Positions 20,112 to 32,323 of a stretch of DNA of 64,000 nucleotides are shown here, one piece after another. This DNA comes from Deroplatys truncata. Lineage: Eukaryota > Arthropoda > Insecta > Mantodea > Mantidae. Made by a program: the position numbers and the translations under genes. The notes under the pieces are model-generated. The model ran no database searches. It saw only the letters and a program-made list of their open reading frames with translations, and was not told the origin of the DNA. Numbering within the stretch: the first letter of the stretch is position 1; the number at the start of each line of letters is the position of its first letter. The stretch covers positions 61,860,364 to 61,924,363 of the forward strand of contig CM060980.1 of assembly GCA_030765065.1 (NCBI GenBank). The letters are read 5' to 3'.

Positions 20112-23100
20112 ACTGCTGCATTAATAGTTCCTTCCTACTAAAATCAGTCATAAAAATATAAGAGATTGAAAGTTTGTGATATAGCTAAGTCTACTTTACT
20201 AAGATACGTATTTCAATGATCACATGAATAACAATTAGACAACACTGCACGTTTCTGAAACCGTTGCTTAGATATCGTCTAAATTACGGGGAAATAAAAT
20301 GCATAGATAGCACAGATCAGAAATACACCACGATATCTTGTGACATTCATGGTTTGCGTAACATAACCATCTTTAAGTTATGCATTTAAATTACTTGGGT
20401 TAGAATATTCTTTATCTCTCACAAGAAAACTGAGGTATCAGATTGTCTCAAAAATGAACATTTTGGAGATTACTTTAAAATTAAAGGTTATATTTTAAGG
20501 CACTGTAAAATTAGTAGCAAGCGCTATTCAGAAAAATATTGTTCTGAGATAATGGATGCAAAAGTTAAGTTATTATTTAGAAGTTTTGTTCTTTATTGGC
20601 ATTAAATGAAATCTAGTCACTCATTTTATTATATGATTATAGTAATATATGTCATTATTTAATAAGTGTACACAAGGTGTCCTTTTTCACTGGTTATAGT
20701 CAATAATTCTGATTGAGTCATATAAATGACATTGCTTATATTCCCAATTACTTTAAAGAGCATGTTTTTATACGGTCTGTAGCAATGTACTGGTACGAAA
20801 GTGCAATGAACTTCTAATTCCTAGCGGGTACATTGTCCCAGAAGGTGAAGTGAACTACAACAAGCTATAGGTATGTTGACTGTGGGACGACAGATACCAC
20901 CCTGAACACATTCGGTATTATTTATGCAATATTGCATTTAAAGATGGAGAAAAATGTTGACACAAAATATTGCCTAACCTCAGCAATTTTAACGTGGAAC
21001 TTCATTTCACTTAGCATGTATTAGCTTTCAAGCGTACCTATACGTATTAAAAGTTATGAACATTAGAAGCAGTACTTCGAAAATATTTTACAATTAGAAA
21101 AATAAATCTCGCATTAAACCAAGAAGTGCGTAGTAGTTAGTAAAGAAAGTTGTATAATAAGAAGCAATAATGAAAATTGTAAGTACTTGAAAAAAAAAAA
21201 ACTGAGAAAACGGTCGGCATCTTACGGAAAGGAAGGGTTTGGGCCGTTGTAGAAGCAGTGTGGCAGTTAATTTGGCTAATCAACACATTTCGGTGGCGGC
21301 GCTAGGGTGCTACTAACAACTCGAACCTCCCATTTTACCCAGCCACTTAAAATAATGTAGATCGTTAAATTCCGTCCTTTTCCTTGAGCTCAGCCTATAC
21401 CTACTTACTGGTTGCTACCAGGCTTTATATTCTTCTCCTTAAGTCTAACGCAACTTTTCTTACTTACGAAACGCTTTTCATCGTTTGTTACGTCTATTGC
21501 TGTTTCACTTCCCTTTTTTAGTTCAGCTGGCGAATAACGCTTCTAATAACGGCTGTATGTTTTTTTTTTCTTCGTTTTATCTTACCGTTCTTCTCTTAAT
21601 TCTCCCTTGCTCTTTTAAAACCTGGAATGCCTAACTGCTTCATTTTAATGTTGTATGGGAGGGCGAAGCGCAGGAATTAAACATTTCTCACAAAATACCT
21701 TAACTAGAATTGAACATAGGATCTCAGCCTGTATTTACAGCAGTATTAAGATAATTGCTATGGGAAGGGAGCGGAGGATCTGCTGCTCCCATCTCCAGTG
21801 TTTTAACATGCCTCCGCTCATTAAAAGATTAGATATTTGATACTAGCCTCCGTTGTGCCGTACACACACAGTTTATACAAGTGTAGTAAAGAATGGAAAT
21901 ATTGTGCATGCATTCCGAAGGTAAAACACCCTTCCCTCTGGCGGAGTTTGAGGTCTTTCTTTACAGTTTCCTTTATAATCCTCTTTCTTCCTGCTTCTGC
22001 AGCCGGTCTTCTTAATAGCCGTTAAATAATATACACTCCCAGTTTGTAGCTATCTGTTATTAAGTTTACCCTAAACTACAATTATGGATCATTTTAAATC
22101 TTTTAAATGCCTTAAAGCATTTTTAAAACAAACAACCTTTAATGCCTCGAAAATAAGGAAAACCACATCTAACGTAGTGAGTTTAGGAATCTAATATTTT
22201 CGGTAGATTTGTTGATCACTCGATGGGCTTCGGCAAAAAATATCGTTTCATCGCTATGCTTAGGAAATATAACTTTTTGACAATAGATAGACCTAATTTG
22301 ACAAATTAAGTAAAGCATTTCAGGATGATCGTCTTAAATAGTCATAAACCCCCTCCCCCAAATGTCTAATAACCAACGTGCTGGATTCAATTTAAGACTG
22401 GAAGCTGACTTTTCTTTAAATAAATTATTCCCACCCTTCATCTAGCCTGAAAAGTATAACTAGAGACTGTTTGCTATTGTGTTTGATATTGAAAATATAA
22501 ATTAAAGTATAAGATCCTAACATCGCCAAAAAACTGTAACGCCAAAACTACGTATATGCATACCATTTAATGTCCCATGCAAGTAGCGTTGCTGTCTGCG
22601 GTGCGAAGAGACCCGGGGCATGAGGATCCTCCCCGCTGGGAGGTTTGGTACAACTGGAATTGTTTGACCCCTGAAGTAAGTAAACGTGAAGTCTGAGAGC
22701 GTTAGTTATCAAGTATGGCTTTCTGCTAGAACTAAATCAGCTACATTCACAACTCAAATAGAGCTGCAGGTAACACGAAAACCTCTCCCGCTTCACTCAT
22801 TGTTTTGAATGTTTTTATTTAGATACAAGAGCCGATGGAATTCCTCAGGAGGGGAAGAATCCAGCTGTAGGGATGCACTCACTCTCGTGATGATGTCCTT
22901 GGAAGAGCTAGTTGAAAACCATAACCATTCATAGGTATGAACAGCTGCATTAAAACGGCCAGATAAGGCGGCATCTGATCATATCCTACACTACCAATCC
23001 AGGGATGTGTGGTGGTCCTCGGCACACACTGGGATCTCAGACTAGGATGCTACGTAGTTTTAAAAATCAGCTTGTGACCACGATTTGACCATTCATAACA

Positions 23101-23200
23101 GCCCAGTAACAACTGTTACCATATTGTGAAGCAGCGGCTATGACCCAGTTTATCGGTAGGTTGGTGCCGGCAGCCGCAGATAAACAATGATAAGTAGCGC
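20112..23200. other. Unassigned AT-rich region
   Basis: About 3 kb without a supported gene, RNA or repeat match to the rest of the window. Short frames of about 61 codons (21655-22025) show no domain. The part at 22560-23060 is somewhat more GC-rich but I recognise nothing in it. Confidence 0.3.
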
Positions 23201-23214
23201 TCGCCAGCGATAAA

Positions 23215-23605
23215 AAGAATTTTGTTGTAGTTTCCTTCCCCCCTCCTGCAGAGCGTGTCTCCAGATAGTTCTGGAATGTTCTGTGAAGATTCCATTGGCT
23301 ATATAAGCGAGCGTTCTCGCGAGAGAAGTTGAGTTGGTGGGATGTCAAGTGCGGTTCTACCAGTGAGTGTTGCTGCTGCAGGAGAGATGCGTGTGAACCG
23401 TCCGGAAGAATTGGATACGTCGTATGTATTGCATTCTGCCGCTACGTCAAGAAGGAAAATGAGGTGACGGGAAATTGAACTAGTTCACATTAGTGAAGTG
23501 ACAGTGTGAACTAAATATACTCCCAGTGAAGTTGAACTAGATAAAAACAGTGAAGTAATATTGAGAACTAGAGAAGTGACAGTGGAGAAAGTCGCAAAAT
23601 CAAGT
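23215..23605 (+). promoter_or_regulatory. Promoter-like module copy 2: HSE array, TATA box, GTGAA-rich leader
   Basis: An HSE array TTC-tg-GAA-tg-TTC-tgt-GAA-ga-TTC runs from 23269 to 23292. It is followed 7 bases later by TATATAA at 23300-23306. TCTCGCGAGA, a perfect 10-base palindrome, lies at 23315-23324, where the initiator should be. The TCAGTCAGTT initiator and about 20 neighbouring bases of copy 1 are missing here. The leader repeats the words AGTTCACATTAGTGAAGTGA, AGTGAAGTTGAACTAG and GAAGTGACAGTGGAGAAA and stops matching copy 1 near 23600. No coding region follows. Candidate solo LTR or duplicated hsp-type promoter. Confidence 0.6.
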
Positions 23606-24773
23606 ACTTTGTTCCTGCTTTAAACTAAGAATTTTCACCGGTTGTAGGAGAATAACTTGAATAATTTTTCGCCACTACCTAATCTACAGCTTTAGATGAA
23701 GTAACGTTTTTCAACTTGCGCCTTCACTGCAGTAAACAATATTAGTTCAAAGTTTACATTTAGAATGATCAGAAAAGCGCTTATGATGCAAAATATAAAG
23801 TATTTTCATAAAATCATTCCTCTTCACCCGTCACTATATTGCTGCAAAAATAAAGACTTGCAAACTGCATGTTAACTATTTGCCGCAGAAACCTCGTAGA
23901 GTTATTTTTGCAGTTGAAATCTCCTCCCCTTTCTTTGCGTAAAGCATGTGACGTAGAAAACGAAATACCACAGTGCCTCTGTTTGTCTACATCTTCTTCG
24001 CACCCCACTCCCGTATCTCCCCGGAAACTCCTATTAGCTGGTGGTCATGAAACGAGGCAGGGTGAACTGGGAACACCTCACTGGGCCTCAATCACTCCCA
24101 CCGGCTAATTTATTTATTCATTAATTAATTTCTTTTTTCGCTGGCTAGGGCGAGGAAATTGGAGCGGTGAAGCAAACAGTATTTCACAGTAAGGAAAAAC
24201 CATCAAGGGAGAAAGCTCTGGGCTGTAAAGGGAGTCCAACCCCCCTCGCCGGAATTTTTTATCTTAAAACCTGGCTTAGGGGGCTAAAGAAGGAAAGGAA
24301 ACATAAGAGCCCAGAGTTACACGCCGAAATTACACAGGGATGTTTACAGCACTGTGCGTGCTTTCTGGCCTTGATTAACGCGGCTGGACACTGCTTTTTA
24401 GCTTCTTGTTATTTCTTTTTACTCGTAAAGTGGATACATTTCGAGCTAAACGTGACTTCTGGCTTGGGTAATTATCCTCGAATAAACAGGCTTTCAGTAT
24501 ACTGAATGTTGTCATAGAAAATATCAGCGTTCCGTAACAGTATTGTAGCGGAAGACAAATGGTATTAGCTGTGTACAATCAAGAATCATATAACAAAACT
24601 GTAACTGAAATTTTCTGGCAATTTTTGATTTGGATGAATAATTGATGGGGTATGAATTTGGCTTTGAAGTAAAAATTGCGTTTTTAAATATGTGTGGTGT
24701 ATGTGCACATAACACACCGTAGATTACTTTTAGCAACATTTCGATTACTTTTCCTACAGGAGGAGGGCGTTCT
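23606..24773. other. Unassigned region
   Basis: Open frames of 64-112 codons on both strands (23814-24814) show no recognisable domains, and the strands overlap, which argues for chance. Nothing else is seen. Confidence 0.3.
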
Positions 24774-24783
24774 AATATAGCAC

Positions 24784-25451
24784 TAGGCAGAGGTTTGAAG
24801 ATATAGAGATACAAAATTTATTTAGCAACATTGGGAACAAAAGTTCCTTGGAATCATATATATTAATAAAACATGTATGGGCTAGAGAACAGTATGTGGA
24901 TAACTCACATAAGGAACAAAGAGAAAGTATTGCCTGGGCACGAGCAGGTGTATGGAGATTAATAGGAATGAGAAATGGGTTCCCACAGAATCAGTGCCCA
25001 ATATGTGGGGAAAGAGAAGATTTAGAACATATCGTTTTTGACTGTAAAGGTACACAGCATTGGAGAAAGGTAGCTATAAATGGGAAATGGTTAAAACGGG
25101 ACAGGAAAGTAGCTTTAAGCAAGATTTTTTAACAGGGATAGTAAAAAGGTAGCAGAATACTTGTCCAAAGTTAAAAAGAAATGGTTATGGACAATAAAAA
25201 GAGATGTAAATTAATTTCATTAAGTGATGTTAAGTTATGTAATTATATTATTATTATTTTTTATATATTATTACTATAAGATTATTATTTTGGTATCATT
25301 ACTATTATTTTTACTACTATTTGTATTATTATCATCATTTTTTATGTTATAATAAGAGTGTAATATAGTAAGAATATGGCAAGATAACAGCTTGGGCTGA
25401 TGTATAGCCATATTCTAAGGAAGATTGCTAGCACAAGTAAATAAATAAATA
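24784..25451 (+). mobile_element. 5'-truncated LINE insertion with 10 bp target duplication
   Basis: AATATAGCAC occurs perfectly at 24774-24783 and 25452-25461. Between them is a 668-base insert with the ORF2 C-terminus and a 3' tail of AAAT repeats (25437-25451). It is the shortest of the three insertions of this LINE family in the window. The right-hand duplication is followed by an (AAT)n microsatellite at 25472-25508. Confidence 0.75.
24790..25135 (+). pseudogene. LINE ORF2 C-terminal fragment with CCHC knuckle
   Basis: An open frame continues from RFEDIEIQNLFSNIG through SSLESYILIKHVWAREQYV to a stop at 25130-25132; an internal ATG at 24848 gives 94 residues. The zinc-knuckle is C50-x2-C53-x7-H61-x4-C66 in that count (CPICG...HIVFDC), the nucleic-acid-binding motif found at the end of many non-LTR retrotransposon ORF2 proteins. 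WAREQYV matches WSREQYV in the 36 kb copy. It is a dead 5'-truncated piece, but this part has no internal stop, so it is the least decayed of the three. Confidence 0.7.
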
Positions 25452-25467
25452 AATATAGCACAAAGTA

Positions 25468-25471
<4 letters not shown>

Positions 25472-25508
<37 letters not shown>
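25472..25508. repeat. (AAT)n microsatellite
   Basis: About 12 uninterrupted AAT units, just downstream of a LINE insertion and its duplicated target site. Confidence 0.9.
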
Positions 25509-25510
<2 letters not shown>

Positions 25511-26133
25511 TCTTTTTAAAAAGTGTAACAAAAGTTTCTTGACATAATGTTTCTGGTAATTTTTGTCGTTTTAAGATTTCGATAGGTTTATATTTGAGTA
25601 GTTGCATATATAAATTTTCTGTTACGTGTATTTAAATGGATTATCAATAAAAGCATTGCAAACATAAAGAAGAGGTACAAATTCGTGCTGTTAAACTTTT
25701 ACTTGTGTTTTTAATTTTTATTAATAGACCCTCAAAAAGCAGATATATTATTAGCCCTAAAAACATAACACATATAAGTTGCACAAAAGGGAGATAAGCG
25801 GTGAGGGCGATGGAGGGGAATATACGTAGAACGGGAGTGGAGTGTTAAGAGGAATGAAGAAGAGGGGAAAGAGATGGAGAAAAGGACAAAATGAAATGAG
25901 AGTGGAGAAAGGAAGAGAGGAAAAGAAGCAGAGAAGAAGCTCTGCGTTTTACGTAATAACGCGAGCGGAGCTTTGGATACCCCTAGTGTGTATAATGTGT
26001 TAAAGGAATTTATAAGAAATAAGATGATTTACCAGAGACAGGCGTGTGACATTTATATGTTAACTTAAAGCATTCTTTAGGATAATACGCCAAAACTTCA
26101 GTCTATGCATAAGAAAATATTTCCAAATTACGG

Positions 26134-26140
<7 letters not shown>
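25509..26140. other. Unassigned region, purine-rich in part
   Basis: A GA-rich purine tract runs from about 25790 to 25950. No gene is seen. Confidence 0.35.
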
Positions 26141-26175
<35 letters not shown>

Positions 26176-26199
26176 CGTTTTTTTTTTTTTGGGGGGGGG
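26141..26199. repeat. Compound simple repeat: (GT)n, (GC)n, T13, G9
   Basis: Alternating GT at 26141-26166 runs into alternating GC at 26167-26177, followed by thirteen T and nine G. The alternating purine-pyrimidine part is the kind of sequence that can adopt Z-DNA. It creates an artificial valine/cysteine-rich open frame at 26105-26305. Confidence 0.9.
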
Positions 26200-26214
26200 C
26201 AATTCTGCGGAAGC

Positions 26215-27290
26215 ATTACAACAACATATAAATGTATACTTGACCCAGGTGTGGAGGTTGCAGCTCAGTGGCTGTTCTCATTACATTAAGTCTGATTATT
26301 GTTAATCTGCAGTAAATCTGAATGTTGTTTGCCTTTCAGTCTTCGAGGATGTCGCTGTGGTTGAAGGTGTGTTGAAATGTTGCTCAGTAGTTGATTGGGG
26401 TGGTGTAAGAAGCAGCGATGAAATCGAGTATAACAGCAGGGAAGGGTGAAATCCACTGTTGGAGTGTCAGGTCCCCATGTAGAGCTTCGCTGCGGGTGTA
26501 CCATGGTGCACACGCTACCAAGCGGAGAACCAGATATTGAGTAGTTTGGATTGTTTTCACTTGTGAATTTAAAGCCGAACTCCATATTGGCAAATCGGTG
26601 TTATCAGCGAAAAATAGATGACTTTTTAAATGAAGTGTTAATGGTGATTATCCTTGAAGCAGATATTTTAACTAAAATGTGTCGTAGTCATTTTACTAAA
26701 TTGTTAAGATGTTCTCTTAAGTTGAGTTTGCTGTTCAATTTAAGTCCGAGATGCGAATTGTTCCGTGGGGATACGTTCGCCCTCAAAAGTAATTTTTTTA
26801 TCATGTTTCTTAGTTTTTAAATTGAACTGGACTATTTTAGACCTCATCCATTAATTTACAATTTTCATTTCTTCGACTAGCTGCCCAACAGCTTAACAAA
26901 TAATTAAGAGGTTCAGCTTTTTTTTTTCAGCCAATTGATTCCTTGTGACTTTGCTTAGAAGTGATATCATCTGCAAATATGCTGTGGTTTGATTGTCATC
27001 TTTTGGAAGATCGTGCGTGTATGCTCGTATTAAATATAGGAGCGGCGCCCGTATGCTTCGTTGAGGAACACCAACTTGTGTGGCATATATCGGAGACAAG
27101 AGTATTTTCATGACTAAGAAGTAAGTCCTATTGGAGAGAAATAACTGCGCTATTCTAAACAAGGTGTCCGTGAGTAGTCTTTTTAGTTTATACAGCAGCC
27201 CAGCATGCCAAACCTTATGAAATGCCTTCTCATTATCCACAAATAGTCCAAAATTTTTCTTCGTAAGTAGTCAGAATTACATGCCCTACA
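26215..27290 (-). pseudogene. Jockey-like non-LTR retrotransposon ORF2 relic
   Basis: Read from 27240 downward, the frame shows DNEKAFHKVWHAGLLYKL, LFLSNRTYFL and GVPQRS...PLLYLI, the palm motifs of a Jockey-type reverse transcriptase. The catalytic FADD is still encoded, at 26977-26966, but one base out of frame with the upstream part. The frame around 26593-26384 continues with PIWSSALNSQVKTIQTTQ, LVACAPWYTRSEALHGDL, the region after the reverse transcriptase in this clade. Multiple frameshifts make it inactive. No endonuclease part is seen, so it is probably 5'-truncated. Confidence 0.75.
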
Positions 27291-27449
27291 CGATGAAATT
27301 GCTTAGGACAGGAATGCACTGATCAGAAACCAACCTGAGTGTTAGGTATTATAGAATTCGATGACTTCAAGAGTTGTAGGTAAAGTAACTTTCAGAAACA
27401 TTCACAAGTTTAATTTAGTTTTCACAAAGGTTTAGTTCCGTTTTTTTCT

Positions 27450-27454
<5 letters not shown>

Positions 27455-27483
<29 letters not shown>
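27455..27483. repeat. (CT)n microsatellite
   Basis: About 14 CT units in a T/C-rich context. Confidence 0.9.
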
Positions 27484-27486
<3 letters not shown>

Positions 27487-28635
27487 AATATCACTCCTAA
27501 GGTCTCTGGAAGAAGTTGTCAATCGATTTTTGTGCTCCAATTTTCAATATTGGTCGCTAGAGCCATTTATAAATAAGGGGTATGTTCACTGTAGCAAACC
27601 ATTTGAGAAAAGTGCATTTTCCGCAAAACTACAGTTTTAAATATCCAGCCTGTTCTGTGCGCATGAGAAGTTGATACCGTAATTATTGACACGACGACGC
27701 TGACCTTTGACGCATCTGTGTTGTTCTTTGCTGTCGCTTCAGGTGACTCAGAGTCCCGGGTTCTATTTTTGGATGGCAGGGATTAGGAACTTGTTCTGGT
27801 AGATCTAAGGTTCTGGTTTTCAGGGGTGGTGACACTGCCTTGTTGATATTAATAATGCTGCCGGCGAAGATTTTGAGCTATTTCTTTATTTTGTTACGAA
27901 CATTCCTATCTGGTCGACCCCCCACCTTCGTCTTCAAAACCACTGTTATTATTGTCGTCACTTTCGAAGTCGTTATTTGTGTGTTCCTCCGACTAGCCCT
28001 CGAATTGCCTAGATTTCACAACTTCATTTTACCTTCAAACTTTCTGATTATTTTCTTCTTATTTTTGTTTCATCAACCGCCCTCGTGGTTAGTTTTTGCC
28101 CGAATGTGGCTCGGCATTTCTTTTCTTTTTTCACGCCTTTCGCCAAACTTAGAATTTTCCCCCACCTTTCTTATGTTTCGTTCCGTTTTAAGTATCATGT
28201 GATGTATACGCGATCTTTGATTGGCTATCATTTTTGTTTCATGATTTTATTATGGGCTACCCCCACTTGACAACTTTCACGTCTGCTTCTTACAGCTTAT
28301 TTTGAGTTTTAAAATCTTCCCACGAATATTTTTAGATCGTAGATAAGACACGTATACTTTCTGACCCTGCTAAGCTTTGAAACCATTGTAAACTACACGT
28401 CCGAGCCAAAGCACAGAAGCGAAACTTCCGGTAGACTTCTTGTCGCCGATAACAGGTAGATACATCTGCTTTCGTTTCGAGGAAAACAAAAATTGTTTTT
28501 CTGCCTTTTCAACAAAACCCATTCCTAGTATGAATTTACAGAGCGGGCGTCTTTTTATTTTATAAATTGATTCTCTTTATAACCTTTATCTCTTTTCAGC
28601 ACATTTTTGTCGTTATGTTTGATTTCGATCGCATA

Positions 28636-28637
<2 letters not shown>

Positions 28638-28680
<43 letters not shown>
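28638..28680. repeat. (ATT)n microsatellite
   Basis: About 14 ATT units, ending in three ACT units. Confidence 0.9.
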
Positions 28681-28681
<1 letters not shown>

Positions 28682-30184
28682 TACTACTATTTTCCCTCCT
28701 GGGTCTCGATAACCGGCTTTAACGGAGATATAAATGATTAAAGAAATAATTGCAGTAAATAATTTCCGTATAAGGTATAATGTAATAAACTTGAGTTGAA
28801 AACATTTGTCGTAGGAAAAGGTTATTAGCGAGTCTCATTAGCTAGTCATGTTCAGCAAGGTTATTAGCGACAGCCGAACGCGTTAGCACAAAGATTGCTG
28901 GAAGGTAGTTTAGAGTTAAGTTCAGTACGTTTGAACAGTTACATAGGCAGCCATTCTGAAAAAGAGAAGTGAAAGGTATTTCTGAGGGTTTAGCCAGGCC
29001 TCCTTAGTAACAAGTAGCAGACACGTAGGATTTTTAAGTTTGGCCAGCGCATATGAAGGGATGTTGGTAGGGGAGTTAAAAGGTAGGCGGTGCTTAAGGT
29101 AATATAAATACTTGCATTTTTAATCAGATACGCATTCGTGCATACACTCTTTTCATGCATACATTCGTGCATTCATTTGTCACTTGTATACTTGTGACGA
29201 CTCGTGTATTAATGATGCGCTTATGTGAATAAGATTTAGCGTTTATTGAGAGATATCTTCCGGTAAGCATTTTAGCGACTCACGACAAGTTACACTTTTA
29301 CTATCTTTATTGCGGAAACAATTATTTCAAACCATAAAATTGATACTGCAGAAGTTAGTAAGTATAGTAATTCACTTATTATAGTTTCGAGTGCTACGAT
29401 CCCTAATCAATTTCATCTTCATTTTCAAACGGTCGGCAACTCGCTTCAATATCGCATTGGATCACATTAAATTTCTCAGTCAATTTAACTGGTGTTATCC
29501 TTCACATTACACTCGCGCATACCCTGAGAAAGTACTTATAGCTCTACCATTGGAGCAGTGGCGCACGAGACAACAGATCGAGCTACGAGATAACGGCATC
29601 AGAAGCAAGTGAAGTATACCCTTCAAAATTGTTGCAGCATCGCGGTATCATAGTTACCGCTTCAGAGTTCATTAAATTTTGTGAAAATTCTCACATAAAA
29701 TCAAAATATACCTGCTGTGAAATAACATAGCAATCTGTGAAATGTTTATAAAGGTAACCTTTATGGACGAATGAACAAATATGCAAAATTTAGGACAATT
29801 TAACAAAGACTAAGTCAATTCTTTTGTATGTCTTAAATAAGCACCTTATATGAATATCTCAGTATTTTATTCATAGACAAGAATAGGTAGCTAGTTATTA
29901 CAAAACTATCAGTTTTCTGCACTCAAACTTAATGCGCACGGAACAGTCTGATTCTGTCATAAAGTTGCATACTAAAATGTATATTTTTGGTTTAATTTGC
30001 CTCAAATACATTGCGTATAGAACACATACATAATTGGTAATTAAAATATGGAAATGGATAGAAACACTCAGTTTTTCAGAATTCACTCCCAGTGTCCCAT
30101 ATTACTGAAGCTGAAAGCATACTCAAGTATACGAGATTTTTAATAATAGAAACCAGGCATCAAAAAGTAAGCAGATTTATTTTT

Positions 30185-30500
30185 TCTTTTTACTTTCTCT
30201 ACTACTTAAATTTATTATATGATTTCACCAAAATATTCTATATCAGGATGTGACGGCAAATACACGTTTTGAGGTCTCCTGAATCCCAAAAATGCATTTT
30301 TACAAAAGGTCCGTGTGTATCGTGTGAACAGCGTAACTCAAAAACGAAAAGTATGTTAAATACCAAACGTTGCATTTGAGTTCAGTATATTCGTGGATTG
30401 CGACATGATTTTCAAGAAAATTCACCATACTAAACTATTCTTTATATGGAAAGATTTTTGTTAATTTTAGTTTTCTCAAAATACGCTGTGTTTAAGAATA
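30185..30500 (+). repeat. Family A repeat copy, 5' part
   Basis: It starts with TTTTTACTTTCTCTACTACT and then shows CAAATACACGTTTTGAGGTC, GTAACTCAAAAACGAAAAG and the TGAGTTCAGTA block of family A. Similarity fades after about 30490, where a family copy should continue, so it is truncated at the 3' end or highly diverged. Confidence 0.5.
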
Positions 30501-32242
30501 TCTCCGGTAAACGCAAATATGTTGGAGAAGAAGATCGTGATGATGGATACTGAAGCGAGATTAGCATGGAAGGTTGCGTTCTGGAGCACCTCTGGTAAAT
30601 ATCTGTTATCCATCTTAGATGAAAAGACCAGTTTAAAACTGACATTAATGTTTATGGAAATAATTATTACATGACGTATATTTGTAATTCCCTGATTTCG
30701 TTTGATCTAGGAAGATGAAGCAAACCCCGTGTGAAATAACTTTTATTGCTAGACAAGTTAGGAATCCTTTCACTCCAAACGACGTATTGTCGCTCGGAAT
30801 GTTGTCTTCCTTTATGGTCTTTCTTTTTCTTTAGTGATGTCATCTTTGTGCTTTGGGATGCACCTTCTATCTTCTAAATGTGTTTATGACTTTGGCTCCT
30901 TCCAAGGAGCTTTGTTATTCATATGCATTTTAAACGGATACTGTCTTGTTTACTATCTATAAGTCTGCTAACTCTGCTAAATGTTAACATGGCTCCTATT
31001 AGCTTTCCGTGAGTACAGGATGGGAAAAACATTTGCATTCCCTTGTGATCAAACATTTTGGCTGGAGCATAGAACAAATGCGGAACCAATTGAGGAACCT
31101 AGCCTAAAAACGTGTAACGAAATTAGGCACAGTGCATAAAACGGCCTTATGGAAAACAAAGAGCTACTAAATTGAAACATTGCCCTATGTGGAAGGCCGA
31201 GGGGGTTTCCAAAGCTGTCCAAATCCTTCCGATCCATGCAATGAAGCCGGGGTTCCAACAGCAACGCGTACTGAGGCGTGAAGCTGACCACTTCACTCAA
31301 TTTCCTTGCCAAGGATCAAGCGCTGCGGTAGAATGCCCTACCGCAATTTCCTGGACCATTACAGCTCCCCATCATAAGCTTTGCCTTTCAATCCCTACTA
31401 ACTGGAAGTCTTTCTACTGTATAAAGGTGTGCCTGCAGTTGGAAAACGCTATAAGTGAAGATGGGAAACGAAATTTTTCAAGGAAGGAATTGTCACTCAC
31501 TATCCGTCGTTCTGTCAAAAGCAATTTAATCTTATCTCCGATATAAAAGAGTCTATGTTGGGATTGTGTTTTGGGTGTACAAATTACATTATCCCTAAAA
31601 TAGTGTGAAAGTTAAAATATCCGACTTAGTGTTTAAAGCAGAAAAAGAAAAACAAATTACATTCATTCTCCACAGATAAAAATGTTGATGATCCAAATGG
31701 AAAGTTAGTGGTTTTGTAGCACATACTTACCAGCTTTAACTAGCCTAGTGCTCGTAAATCAACCTAGACACATTCATGTTACTGGTAATCTCCAGAACGA
31801 ACATGTGGCGACCAATGCAAAGGATAGGCAAGCGATACATCCAAAATGTTATCATTTAAAACTAAAGGCCATATTAGGAAGAAAAAAATTTAATCAATGA
31901 TGAAACCATTGAACATTTATAAGATAACACCAGTTTTATACAAGTGAAATTTTGTATCTAAACAGGAAAGACAACTGAAAATTTGAATCGGCAATAGTAA
32001 AACTTTGAGGTTTGTTGCTGGACACACTTTGCCTGGTTGTACAAGGGCAGTAAGGAAGAACTGAAAATATTTAAACTTACAGAAAAAAATTTGCAAAATA
32101 AGCAACATTCGAGGCACATATTTAGAGGATAAGTGAGGAGAGCACCAAATATGAGCAATCAGAGGAAAGGAATGTGGGAAGTCTAGGCAGAGATGAAGTC
32201 GGAATGGCATTCTTTTTTTTTCCTTGAAAAAGATCCAACCGT

Positions 32243-32243
<1 letters not shown>
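30501..32243. other. Unassigned region
   Basis: Includes a relatively GC-rich stretch at 31040-31430 with an 87-codon minus and a 124-codon plus frame on opposite strands. Neither has a recognisable domain, so I call no gene. Confidence 0.3.
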
Positions 32244-32305
<62 letters not shown>

Positions 32306-32323
32306 CGATGACGACGACGACGA
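32244..32323. repeat. (GAT)n microsatellite with GAC end
   Basis: About 20 GAT units pass into GAC units at the right end. In different frames it reads as poly-aspartate, poly-methionine or, on the other strand, poly-isoleucine, giving the false 72-, 120- and 153-codon frames around it. Confidence 0.9.

Larger units (their letters stand above)
27291..30184. other. Unassigned region with microsatellites
   Basis: Holds a (CT)n run at 27455-27483 and an (ATT)n run at 28638-28680. A 120-codon plus frame at 27840-28202 is rich in F, L and P because the strand is T- and C-rich, and has no domain. No gene is supported. Confidence 0.35.

Noticed and set aside
24167-24505. 112-codon plus-strand frame
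   Set aside because: No recognisable domain and frames on the other strand overlap it; not enough to call a gene.
27840-28202. 120-codon frame resembling a membrane protein
   Set aside because: Hydrophobicity follows from a T/C-rich strand. There is no family signature, and a second overlapping frame is equally hydrophobic.
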